A model generated the notes under the pieces. It did no database searches, was not told the origin of the DNA, and saw nothing but the letters and a program-made list of their open reading frames with translations. This document shows, one piece after another, positions 46,601-58,800 of a stretch of DNA of 64,000 bases. Position 1 is the stretch's first letter. The number at the start of each line of letters is the position of its first letter. This DNA is from Chara braunii (lineage: Eukaryota > Streptophyta > Charophyceae > Charales > Characeae): contig BFEA01000298.1 in NCBI GenBank assembly GCA_003427395.1, positions 334,475 through 398,474 of the forward strand, written 5' to 3'. The translations under genes were made by a program, and so were the position numbers.

Positions 46601-49600
46601 GTTTTGGGACTTCTGGTTCTGTNNGGTNTCCAAGCCCACTCNGCTGGGTCAAATTCCAAATCTTGAATTGCCGTATCTGCTCTGAATATTGTTTTTGGCC
46701 ATGATCCCAGCACCCTTACTTTTCTTAGTACAAAGGGGTTCAGGACTGTTCTTTCTACCTCTTGATTCAGGATTGATGGAAGGCCTTGCGTCGAGGAGNT
46801 AATTGGGAAAGAAGTGAACACNGCCAGGGTATCCGATCCTTGCTGTTTATGGGAGAATTGATAGGCCCTAGATGGAGTTAACTCCTGTATCCTCACTCCC
46901 CATTCGCCCGATTTCCAGGTTGCAACTTCAGTCAACAGATCCTTCCAGCCTTCTGGGAAGCTGTTGATAATAGATTGTAGATTCTCGTCTCGCCGGTGAC
47001 AGCCTTTCAGTTGGGAGGCAAGTTCCTGTTCTGTCACCCAGTCCTTNCTGTTGTCATTCCACAGATGGCTCACTTTCCAAACACCATGTTTNATCCACGA
47101 TAACCATCTCCTTCCTCTNGGGTTAAGGGATAATTGGTGGTCACCTTCGTCTCTCACCCACGGATTACCGAACAGAGGTTGCCTCAGAACCTCGTCTTTG
47201 GATTTGGGTTTACCCACCTTTTTCGGCATGACCTCCCGCCATGTCCGTAGCAGTGCCGTCCAATAGGGTGTAGGGGGCCTGNCGGTTCCTATTCCACCGG
47301 CAAGTCAGAAAAATATTACATCATGAACCCACTCACGCTTCCTTCCGTCCGGCCGAAGGAACCCTGAACAGCATTGATTACTCCACCTGCGTGGAGGATT
47401 GACTGTCAGCTTGCCTTTCCTTCTTCTTTCCTCTCAGGTCTACTGCTTATGCCTGTCGTATAAACAATAAAAACAAGAAAGAACAGGACGCCATGGAAGC
47501 TACAGTATCTGAATCCAGGCTCCACTCATTATGTGGCCTGTGATAGAGCTGTTCCTTCTGCTGACTGAGAACTCTGCCTCCTCCTCCCTGTTTCTGAATT
47601 GTGCCAGTCCTTCCACCTTATGCGAGAGTCGATTATCTCCGCCACTTTGCCCCTTGCAAGCCACACTGTAGTAAAGTTTGCCTTGATTTTTTCCTGTTGC
47701 TCTATGTCGTCCGGCATAGATTGTCTTGTCTTATGCCATTTGCAAAGAATCTCAGCCTGGATCAGGGTCTTTGTCTCCGCCCATACCTTCTCCCTTGGAG
47801 TCGAGAGTTCCTCAATAGTTCTGCAGCACCTTTCCTTCCAGATGGACCACAGCGTCGTCTTTCGGATCATTCCAAACCATATTTTCTCTGACTTATGAAA
47901 TTGGGCAGGGATGTTAGTGCATAGAAGGAGTTGGACAGGATGTTTGGGGAGGGGGATCGGGAAGAGGGAGTCCCATAGATCCGAGGCTCTCGCCCAGTAT
48001 TCGGTCGCCTCTCTACAGCGTATCAGACAATGTAATATATCTTCAGGTTCGTTTTGTGAACAGACCGTGCATAGATCTGATCTGTTAGAGTCGTTCTTCT
48101 TTCTTCTGATATGCAACCACTGGTTAACTGGCAGTAGATTGTACCCCAGTTTAACAGTGTATTCCTGAATGGGGATATGCGTTTTGGGACTTCTGGTTCT
48201 GTCAGGTATCCAAGCCCACTCCGCTGGGTCAAATTCCAGATCTTGAATCGCCGTATCTGCCCTAAATATTGTTTTTAGCCATGATTCCAGCACTCTTACT
48301 TTTCTTAGTACAAAGGGGTTCAGGACTGTTCTTTCTACCTCTTGATTCAGGATTGATGCAAGGCCTTGCGTCGAGGAGGTAATTGGGAAAGAAGTGAACA
48401 CCGCCAGGGTATCCGATCCTTGCTGTTTATGGGAGAATTGATAGGCCCTAGATGGAGTTAACTCCTGTATCCTCACTCCCCATTCGCCCGATTTCCAGGT
48501 TGCGACTTCAGTCAACAGATCCTTCCAGCCTTCTGGGAAGCTGTTGATAATATTGTAGATTCTCGTCTCGCCGGTGACAACCTTTCAGTTGGGAGGCAAG
48601 TTCCTGTTCTGTCACCCCATCCTTTCTCTTGTCATTCCACAGATGGCTCACTTTCCAAACACCATGTTTGATCCAAGATAACCATCTCCTTCCTCTAGGG
48701 TTAAGGGATAATTGGTGGTCACCTTCGTCTCTCACCCACAGATTACCAAACAGAGGTTGCCTCAGAACCTCATCTTTGGATTTGGGTTTACCCACCTTTT
48801 TTGGCATGACTTCCCGCCATGTCCGTAGCAGTGCAGTCCAATAGGGTGTAGGAGGCCTGGCTACGTTTGGGTCAGTTCCTCTTCGTTGATTTCTGCGTCC
48901 TGTATTCAGGATCCAATCCTTGGACATTACCCAGAACAGACCGGACATGTTTGCTGGCGTGGATATAGGTTCTAGGCCCCTGATGCTATCCAAAGCCACT
49001 TTATTCCACGCCGTGCCTGGTTTTGTCAGTAGTTTGATCACCCATTTAACTTGTAAGGCTTTGGTTTCCTGTTTGGGGTCTATGATACCTAGGCCTCCTT
49101 TGGCTGGTTTCCTTGTGATGTAGTGCCAAGCTATCGGTATGCAGTTCTCTTTGTTGGGTCCGACTAGTTTTTCCTTTTTTTATAAATTTTAAAGTTGTAA
49201 TGAGAAAGACCTTCACGAATCGCTCATGAATCATTGGTATTTGTGAACTATGCCCTTCCCAGTTCATGATGTATATAATCCATTTTTCAGATCCCATACA
49301 GTCTTAATGAGGGTGCCTTATCTCCGAAAGTCGGCTTCTGTTTTTCTTTTTGTGTGTGGCTGTGGGTTGGCCCATATCTCGTGGCGACCCAACCCATATT
49401 ATCTAGACTCCTATCATTAGGGTTCATAATAATAGATTTTTCTGCTGACTGAGGGGCCGGATGTGGGCATTGGTGTCACACCCCTTTTCCCGGATGCAGC
49501 GAAGTGGGTAGGTCGAAATATACCTTGGGCTCTTGGAGAAGGTTTTACTGACAGTTAGTTTCTCTATTTTTCAAATGTGTTTGGTCGTTTCCTGCAGATT

Positions 49601-50401
49601 GATTTGCTGCATGAGGAGAACGAGTTCCTAATGGAGAAGGTACGACTGCCACAAACGGATTATGGTTGATGAGATCCATCTTCCTCAATGTTCATAAATT
49701 TCCATAATTACCAAAGGGCCTAGCGCAGTTGGTACACCCATTAACTGTTGAAACACAGACCCAAGGCCTAGTTGGTACACCCATGAACTGTTGAAACACA
49801 GACCCAAATTCGAATGCAGATACAATCGGATGACTAGAACAAAAGTCATTCTGAATAACCTGGGGCCGTCAGTTGAATGATGATAGCTCAAGGCTATCGC
49901 CCTTTAAAAAAAAAAAAAAAAAGGTCTGAAAAAAAAAAAAGAAACGTCCGTAACATACATGATTTTGTGATACATGGTTTGTGGGCTTGCACTTTAAAAG
50001 TGCAAAAATTGCCAATTGTGTGGAGGAGCTGAACAGTGTAAGATTCCGTTAACAGTTAGTTCATTTCATAGCTTAGGGCATACGAACACTAGAACTTTCC
50101 TACTTTTGGATGTTATTGTGGCCAGATACATCCAGGTCCAGCTGTAAATGCAGTCAAACATTTAAGATAGTGCTAGTTTGAGTATGCCCGCAGAATGCTA
50201 CTTTGTTGGGAAAGGGCGTCCCTGCCGTGCAATCTATTCTTGCTGGAATGCACGTCTAGGTCTGTCTAGTTTGGGCCATTACTGTCCGGGGACATGAATA
50301 GGGTATAGCACTGAACCACCTGTTTCGGGCTGCACGTAATATTTGGGCCGAGAAGTCCCACCGGTTACTGAAGGTAACCTGTAGCCCCTTTGTATATTGA
50401 C

Positions 50402-50482
<81 letters not shown>

Positions 50483-52716
50483 NNNNNNNNNNNNNNNNNN
50501 NNNNNNNNNNNNNNNNNNNNNNNNNNNNNNNNNNNNNNNNNNNNNNNNNNNNNNNNNNNNNNNNNNNNNNNNNNNNNNNNNNNNNNNNNNNNNNNNNNNN
50601 NNNNNNNNNNNNNNNNNNNNNNNNNNNNNNNNNNNNNNNNNNNNNNNNNNNNNNNNNNNNNNNNNNNNNNNNNNNNNNNNNNNNNNNNNNNNNNNNNNNN
50701 GGGATCGCTGTCTGATGTACGTGATTTGCTGCCTATTGCTTGCACAGAGGGCATTATAACGACTGTGCCAATGATAGAGGAGGGAAAAGACTAGATTGAC
50801 AGTTTGGAAATGCCATGAGTGGGCTCAACAGTTGTCTGCATTCAGATGCTCCATGTGGAAGTGTGCGAACTGCTCCAAAAGTTCTAAGTGTGTTTTTTAT
50901 GGCCGATGAAGTAAGTGCATATAATATTAGTGATCGCAAGTTTAGTAGAGGATGACCTTGCGCGCATAAACGACCAGTACATACAAAAAAGCAGGTTGAG
51001 CGACTTCTAAAATTTCGGAGGCCATGGACTGTCGATAAAATGAATTGGTGGTTCATGGCCTCCTATTTTTTAGGAGGCTCGATCTCCTTTTTCAGAAGTA
51101 CTGGTGGTTTAAGGTAGCTGTGGCTGCAGTAGCGGTAGGTTCTGAGTGTGGTCGTGTTTTCCATCTTGGTTGGCGGTGTCATTGTGTTGTTCTTTGAATG
51201 ATTAGTTTTCTGTTTGCACTTGATGTTTCATTAAATCACCAATGAGTCTGGCAGCTAGATTGGCTGGGCGTTTGGCCAGCTTATTTGGGTGTGCATGATT
51301 CGAGTGCACCGTCCAAACAAAAGCTAAGGTGATATCTGGGCGGGTTTTTCCCCCGTGTACTGCAAATCAAATCGGATCTTAGTAGCTTGTGTAGGTTGAT
51401 GCCAGAGCAAGGCCGGGTTATGATTGCGTTGTGAAACACGGGAAGTGATATGGCTGTGAGCAATCTGGCCTCATGTTGTAAAACAGAACTGCTCTCAATG
51501 ACTGATTAGAAGTGGACTTACCCCTGCTACTCCGGCAATGTCCAAGTTTTGTGTTCGTTGTTTTTGTGCGAGAAATCCATTTCTCATGTTGTTTTTACCC
51601 GAAGAAGAAAGGCCTTCTCCTACTCCTGGGTTCTCTGTGGCATTGAACGAGTTGGAATATGCCCTATCTTTGTGCAGCGGCTGAAATGTCTACGAGTGGA
51701 AAACAACCAGAACCTGAGCAGCCTCTGGTCAAAGGAAGAGGGCGAGGCCAGAGGAAACTCTGATGGAGGCTTGCAGCGATACTGGTGTCCAAATCCTTCA
51801 TCGCATGCGAAAGACTAAATCGAAGAAAAGGAAAAACAGAACCAGTCCAACTTTAGACTTGCACCAATGTAGAGTTGAGGTGCAGATCACCAACTGGCTT
51901 ACTCACTTGGTACACCCCTGAACTGTGGAACTACTGATCTGAGTTAAAACTCCACTGGAAGCAGTTGAGTAAAACACCATTAATATTCTGAATTACCTAG
52001 GGCCGGCCAGTTCGATGATGATATCTCAAGTCCTGTCGCCCTTTTAGAATTCCAGTTGAGGTGCAGATCTGATCGGCATGGTCGGTGCCAAAGCCTGAAC
52101 AAATGGAACCATGCGGCAAGTACCGCAAATCAGCAGTGACGTGCAAGATCTCCACAATTCAACTAGGAATCTCTAGAAATCGTCACCGGCATCACTGTTG
52201 ATAAAGCGAAATGCAGCACCCGATGCAGATTGTTGTAGTGAAATGCCAAATCAAGTTGGCATTGGTTGGGAGAGGAGAGACGCCTCAGCTGGGTCTGTTT
52301 ATGCTGGCTCTCGCCTCTTGTTCTTTGCTTGATGCTTGAAGCAGAACTGCAAATTTTCTTGCTTCAGTTTGTGTTTCCTGACTTAGCTTTTGCGTGTTGT
52401 ATGTGGCAGTTGAGGATAGCAGAGGAGAAGCTCGATAAGAGTGACGAGAGAAATTCAGAGCTTAGGAGGCAGGTAGTATATCTGAACAGTCCGCCCTTAC
52501 ACGGTCCTTTGTGTATTTTACTATCATGAAAATCCATGAATATGTAAATGGAAATGGGAGGAGTGATTTATGATTGGTTTCCACGGTGCCTGTTACTGGC
52601 TGCATGTGAGTTGTCAGAAAGGTTTTAACAATGATATGAGGTGACGTGTCAGTCTCTACTAGCCAACCATGTACTAGCATCATGGTTGGCATAGTGGCCA
52701 AATGCTCGAAACAGGG

Positions 52717-52771
<55 letters not shown>

Positions 52772-52772
52772 N

Positions 52773-52869
<97 letters not shown>

Positions 52870-55800
52870 GAATGATGACAGGCAGAAGTTCGTGAGGGGC
52901 ATGCCCACATATCGCAATGGTCAGCAATGCATCTATCATGTGGGAGGCACTAAAGAGAGCTATGGATGAAAATGTTGCGTCTCCGAGAGTGGGTGTGGGT
53001 GAATCTGCGGGCTGAGGGTTGGCAGTCGCACCAGTTGTGAGGAACATGCATAGAGAACGCATGGGTTGATGTTTTTGAAGAAAGGTGGAGGCAAAGAGGC
53101 TTCCAAGTCGCAGTTTTTCCGTAGCCATTCGCTGGGGAAAAGGGTTGCTTTCCAAGTTTCCCTAGCCAACGGAGAGCTCATTCTCTGTAGGAATTCTGAT
53201 TGGGTATTCTTTTTCTCTATTGCCACAGTGGAGGGTTTACGAAGCATGAACTGTGTAAATATGCACTTGGTGGTCTGAAGTGTCTTAAACTGCCGAGACT
53301 GCATACGGAGTTTTGGGGGCTGTGCGTGAGTTTGGTTGCAATAGACTTTATTCAAGTTTATTGTGGTGGGAGTTGTATTGGGTGTCCTTGTACAATCTTT
53401 CGGAGGCTGCATTTGTAAAGTTATGTGACTGAGAGTCCGGAACCTCTATGCGGCTGGAATTCGAAGCTCCAAGCCTTTGAGGCACACATCAAACACTGTA
53501 ACAGTCGAGAAAGAACAATGCCGGTGTTATGTAGGCATGGTAGAACCGTTGTGTCACATTTTTGTTTGTGAGTCGACATGCTGTGGTAGACTGATCGGTA
53601 TCTGAAGGCACGAGCCTGTAAAGTATTGAAGCCATGAGACGTCATGATACCCATCGGTCACGGGAATACGGATGTCAAATGTCACATGGACTGTTTTTTT
53701 TTTCTCTTTTTTTTTCCCTTCCCCCCACCCACCCACTTTTCTGTATGATTAACAATTCTCCGTGGAACTGCGCCCCTCTGGACTGAGCTTCCCCTTGTGT
53801 CATTTACCATTTGTTTCCACGTTTGGGCTGCCAGATTGCTTCGCTTGGAGAGGGCATTACGGTGGAGGCACGGATGTTGAGCAGGTGATTCTCAAAGTCC
53901 GTTTAACATGTCTCACTACATAGTACATGGTGGAGATTCCATTTGTCTGTGTTTCAATTAAAAACCCTGTGCCAATTTAACACGTGCAGCTTATGCTAGC
54001 TGAGTTGGTGAGCTCCTGAACTGTTGAAATACCGCCCTGAGTTTGAACCTTGCTGGAAGCGGATGAGTAAAATTCTCTGCAATTCTGAATTACCCAGGGC
54101 CGGTCAGTTCGATGATGATATTTCAATGCCCTTTAAAAAAAAGGGCAACATGTGCAGGCTATGAGGGAACCACCCCAAAAAAGGAGTGCAGGCTACGAGT
54201 CTGTGGCAATATCAGGTTAGAGGAGCATCTTGTTCTTCATCATGTTGATGGATCAGAATATCCCAGCTCGATTCCATATCAAAGCAAATGCTGGGCCTCA
54301 CATGACACAGTGTTCGGTCCCACTGGGAGAAGATGAATCTCATGCGGAATGTCTACAGTGTCATGTGATGGTCATCCCCAGATGCACGATCACTATAGCT
54401 GTATTTGAAGGAGCTTTCTGTCTAGATATGGTGATCTTCATGGTATGTTCTATTTGGGTGCCTCCGTAGTCTGCTGTGGTTCAGTCGTAAGCAGTTTGTG
54501 CCCAAGCCTGATTCGAGTTCCTTTTATGAAATTTATTGAAAACCAGTATGTATGTGGGTGTTCTGTTGCTCTTGGCAATTTCTCTCCAAGCGTCTTGAAG
54601 GCACGCTACTTATAAGTGCTCTGCTTGGGCTGTTGTGGTTTTGTGGTTTTCGGGTTGCCCGAGTCGAGGCTCTCTCTGGAACGAGGACTGATTGGCGATA
54701 TTGTATCAGTAATGCTTTTTGAAGAGATAATAACACTGCAGTTCTTGCTCATACCGGTGTGTTGCTTGATGACTGAAGCAAGTACGCCGATAATTGCAAA
54801 GGCTATGTCGGTGTCTGCTCCCTGAGATTCTTTCTTGCGAAATGCCCGGGATTTCTTTTCTTCCGATTGTGACAATCAAATTGATGGGCATATGTTTTGC
54901 CTCAAAATGCTTTTGCTGAGCCAGCTCTACACTAGCTGTTGTATAAGTGGTGGGGTGCCCTCCACACTGTGATTCAGCTGTAGGACCTGGGTGGCAGCAG
55001 GATGACCTTGGGTGGCCTGAGCAGGGTGGAATTGGAAGGAGGAGAAGAGGAGAGGGAGAAAAAATGAGAGGGAAAGGTGCGAGAGAAAGAGGTGAAGGGA
55101 TTGAGGTGCAGGGAGAGGGTACAGGTGCATGTGTCTGTGTATGTGTGCACTGATGCGCTTGTGTGAGAACTGCTTGGAAGCATCCAAAGGAGAGTTCCGC
55201 AAACCCTGAGGTTCCATATATCTGACAGCCACCTATGGAACCATGCTAGGGCCCACAAAAATTATGTTGCAATTTGGCAATTTGGCATGTAGATCGAAGA
55301 AGGCATGCTGCAGCCAATCACCAAAGCTAGCTGTTGTGGCAAAGCACACTTCGCTCTCTACTCTCTCTCTGTCTTCTCTCTGTCTCTCACACACAAACAG
55401 ACCTCTGTCTTGGGGGTGGTGCTTCATCCACGCTGGGGTCTGTGGGAATTCTCATTGGGGGAATAAGTCGGGATTGTGGATTCTTGGGGAGCCTTGGGTA
55501 GGGAGGCATCATGCTTAGGATAGGGGAGGGTGGGATGTCGCATCTTAGTGCAAGGGTGGTTCGCTGCCCATAGAGTCTGTGGGCTGAGGCACAGATGGGG
55601 GATGGCTGCATATGCATGGACCCCACCTGTGCCCGGGTCGTCCTTAACATTAGAGTTAAGGTAGCATCTGCACGAAGAGTTGGTGCAGATCACGACTTGC
55701 GATGTGAGTATTAGCATGGTGCCATGGTGGCATCTTGAGGTGACTCCCCCTGGGTCCCCACATTTTATCTGATCTCCCAATGGAAGAGTCCTACGGGCAC

Positions 55801-58800
55801 CGCCTGAGGCCTGGCCACCACCCTCTACTACACCCTGGACCTTAAAAAAACCTTCAAAATGAGGGAAGCTCTGACTTTTGCCTACGACAAACAGGGTATC
55901 AGGCAGCAGCTTTGAGCCCTGGAAGATTCATGAGTAGGGACCATTACCCCCTACGACAGGAATCTTCAATTGGCGAGGGTCTGATCATGCTGTGATTCTG
56001 GGCACTCTTCTGTTTGCAGCAAACGGTACGCCTGTAATTGTGACACAATCACCAAGCATGAAGAATAGGCCCCAGTCTCAACCATTCACTTCCCAAGAAT
56101 ACAACGCCCCTGATTGCGTGCAAAGTACTTTTACTACTAGCGAGGGTCTGATCATACTGTGATTCTGGGCACTCTTTTGCTTGCAGCAAACAGCACAGCT
56201 GCCCTCAATCTTGATTATGCACTTCCCAAGAAACAGTGGCCGTGATGGCTTGCACAGGACTCCTGTGGAACACTGGAGAAACTATCGAGTGTGCCGTAAC
56301 ACAAGTCCTTAAGCTGCAATGACACGACAATGCTGCACAGCAATGTCTATCATTCGTGCATAGAGCTGAAATTGATTATGTGGCATAGAACGGGCAGTGT
56401 GCAAGGACCACATGACACTAATACTGTGAAAGACACCAAGCTTTCTTTGTCTGAGAGCGAGGTAGTGTTAGGGCAATGACACGACGATGCTTCGCAGCTA
56501 TGTCTATTATTCGTGCATGGAGCTGAAATTGGTTATGTGGCATTGAAAGGGCAGTGTGCAAGGACCACATGACCCTAATACTGTGAAGGATACCAAGCTT
56601 TCTGTTTCTGAGAGCGAGGTAATGTTAGGGCAGTGTTGAGCAGAGTGACAGGAATCTTTCAGCGTGGAGGAGAGAAGTGGGATGTTGAGTGGCATTCTGT
56701 GATGCTTTGTGCTTGGAGGGGGAGGGTGAAGGGTCATGTTGAATCATGTTGCAAGGTTTGTGTGTGTGGGATGAGGGGGTGGCCGTATTGTGGGATTGCC
56801 TGAAGATCTCTGTGCAGTGGGGCAAGAGAGTGGGAGTGAGGGGGTGTTGGTTGCAAGCACCTTTGTGTTTGCAGTGGAAGTGCTGGGGACTATCCAGCGG
56901 CATCACAAATAAACTATTTGTGCATGGGAATAGGGATAGAAAGTCTCGCATGGCGGTCAATGTTCCACGAGAAGGATAGGGAGTGCCGAGTGCTATCCCA
57001 TGATGCTTTCTGCACAGATGGGGAGGTAGGTAGGAAGTTTCATGCGCTGCTGCACGATGTGGAAGGCAGCAAATGATTACTGAAGTAGCATTGGAAGGTC
57101 CTTTCTGTTTGCATGTATTGGACCTTGTTTCGATGAGGCTATGTATGCACAGGATAGAAGTGTTGAGTTCAAGATGCTTTCTGTGCAGAGCAGGAGAGAG
57201 AGTGTGCAGTGGTATGACGAATGCAAAAAGCTTTGTGCTTCCAGAGAGAAAGGAGGGCAAGTGCCGAGCGATTAGAGTGTGCAGTGGTATGACTGATGTA
57301 AAGAGCTTTCTGCTTACAGAGGAACGGAGGGCAAGTGCCGAGCGATGTTTCAAGATGGTTTCCATGTGGACTGAGATGCAAAAAACTCTTTGTACTGGGA
57401 GGGAAGGGGTTTGTCCAGTTCTGTTATGTAGCCCTTTCTGGGGAAAGGGATTCTTTCTTTCTGCACGCAATTTATGTATGTGCAGGAGGGAGGGGGATCA
57501 TTGCGCGGCCTCGTATGCTGCTCTTTGCACATAGGGAAAGGGATGAGAAAACATGCACAATGATGCCCAGGTGTTTAAATTTTAAACAGACCATCTTGTA
57601 AAGGTAGAGAGCGTTATGGGTATTCTGTAACTGTGTAAGGTAGCGACTAATCTTCTTAGTAGTTACCTCTTCTTTCTTAAGTTACGCTGAAATTCAGGTG
57701 GGTGTTTGGCATGCGACCACAACGCATTTTCGCTTTCGTTCGATAGGTTCAGTTGTTTATCTGTCTGTTTGTGCTGTGGAGGCCGGTATTATCTTTCCTG
57801 AATTTTAGAACATTTGGACCTTGACATTCAACGACCTCCGAAGCAACATAACTTTGGTCAGGTAGCTGGGCTCTATAAGTGTATAGTACTTTATACATTA
57901 CCATGTGAACAGTTACCTAAAGCAGTGGACTCTTATCTGTTTAGCTGGGTTTTGTAAGTTTATACGATACCATGTGAGCGGTTACTTAAAGAAACTGACT
58001 CTTATCTGGTCCCTGAATGTTCTCTTTGGATTGCTGCAGGAAAGAGGCCGCACTCAAAATGAGGGAGGTGAGACATCCTTTCAACGCTTGAAAGGGTCTG
58101 GCCCATCGTCAGCTGTCCTGAGTGTAGAACACTTACCTGCCCCCGAGAATAACGATTTTGCTGAGGAAAAGCACTGATGTCGCTGTGTATGGGGCATGTC
58201 AGAGTTAATATGAAGACAATCTATTTCTCCCTCTCTGCTCAGTAATGCATCCAGCCTGTCTTGTCTTGAATCTCATAACAATGCTGGTGAATTCGTTGGC
58301 TCTCCTTGAAAGAAGGGAAATTTGTCAAACACTTGCTGATCGTAAATTGAGAGCACTGCAAAGCAAATAGTGCACACAAATTTTGCATGTCGTGAGCCCG
58401 CAAGTGTTGTGTTTTTTGTTTTGTTCCTCCTTTTTATCGTCCAGTCCAAACCCGTGGCTTTGTCGCATGCCATGGACATTGGACATCTCATTTTGGCGAG
58501 GGAGCTTGCCGACCCATGCTTTCCAGGCTAGCAGCAAATGATGTGCAGTTTTGGGGCGGTGTATGCTGCACTCCAAGTTCTTTACTACTGTCTTTTATCT
58601 GCTTTCTCAAAGGCGAATGATGCTATCGGGGAGGAAAACGGGTTATGAATCTGCACTTGAACATGGGAAGGGGCGAGCGAGAGAGCGTCAGAGAGAACAC
58701 CCTCCATTGTACATAGATTTTAGAGGAAAGGGAAAAACAGAGGGTGCAAATGTTTGATTCAAGTTCATTCAACCTGTAAGCTGTCTTTTCTACAAATTTC

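Larger units (their letters stand above)
45482..49158 (-). mobile_element. 5'-truncated LINE with internal tandem duplication, 3.68 kb
   Basis: A minus-strand non-LTR retrotransposon, bracketed by the 22-23-bp duplication. A T run at the left border (about 45475-45491) is the poly(A) tail on the minus strand. Only the C-terminal part of ORF2 is present. A 1.7-kb segment occurs twice in tandem: 45547-47281 and 47284-48860. The second copy lacks about 159 bp that are present at about 46396-46555 in the first. The unique 5' part (48861-49158) carries [19 protein letters not shown], typical of the region after the RT domain. About ten single Ns, nearly all in the left copy, suggest assembly ambiguity. 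Confidence 0.85.
44865..49597 (+). other. SCD2 intron 3, 4.7 kb
   Basis: Bounded by GTGCGT and GTTTCCTGCAG. Almost all of it is the minus-strand LINE insertion (45482-49158). MITE family-B relics flank the insertion: GGATACAGTCATTATGGGG near 45412 and CCATACAGTCTTAATGAGG near 49296. Those two relics probably belong to one MITE-containing segment that the LINE split. Confidence 0.75.

Noticed and set aside
45793-49041. Host protein-coding gene on the minus strand
   Set aside because: The content is LINE ORF2 C-terminal sequence with a zf-RVT motif, poly(A)-side T run and target-site duplications.
52462-53155. Frames with poly His-Thr, Cys-Val or Arg-Glu
   Set aside because: They are translations of the (GT)n(GA)n microsatellite.
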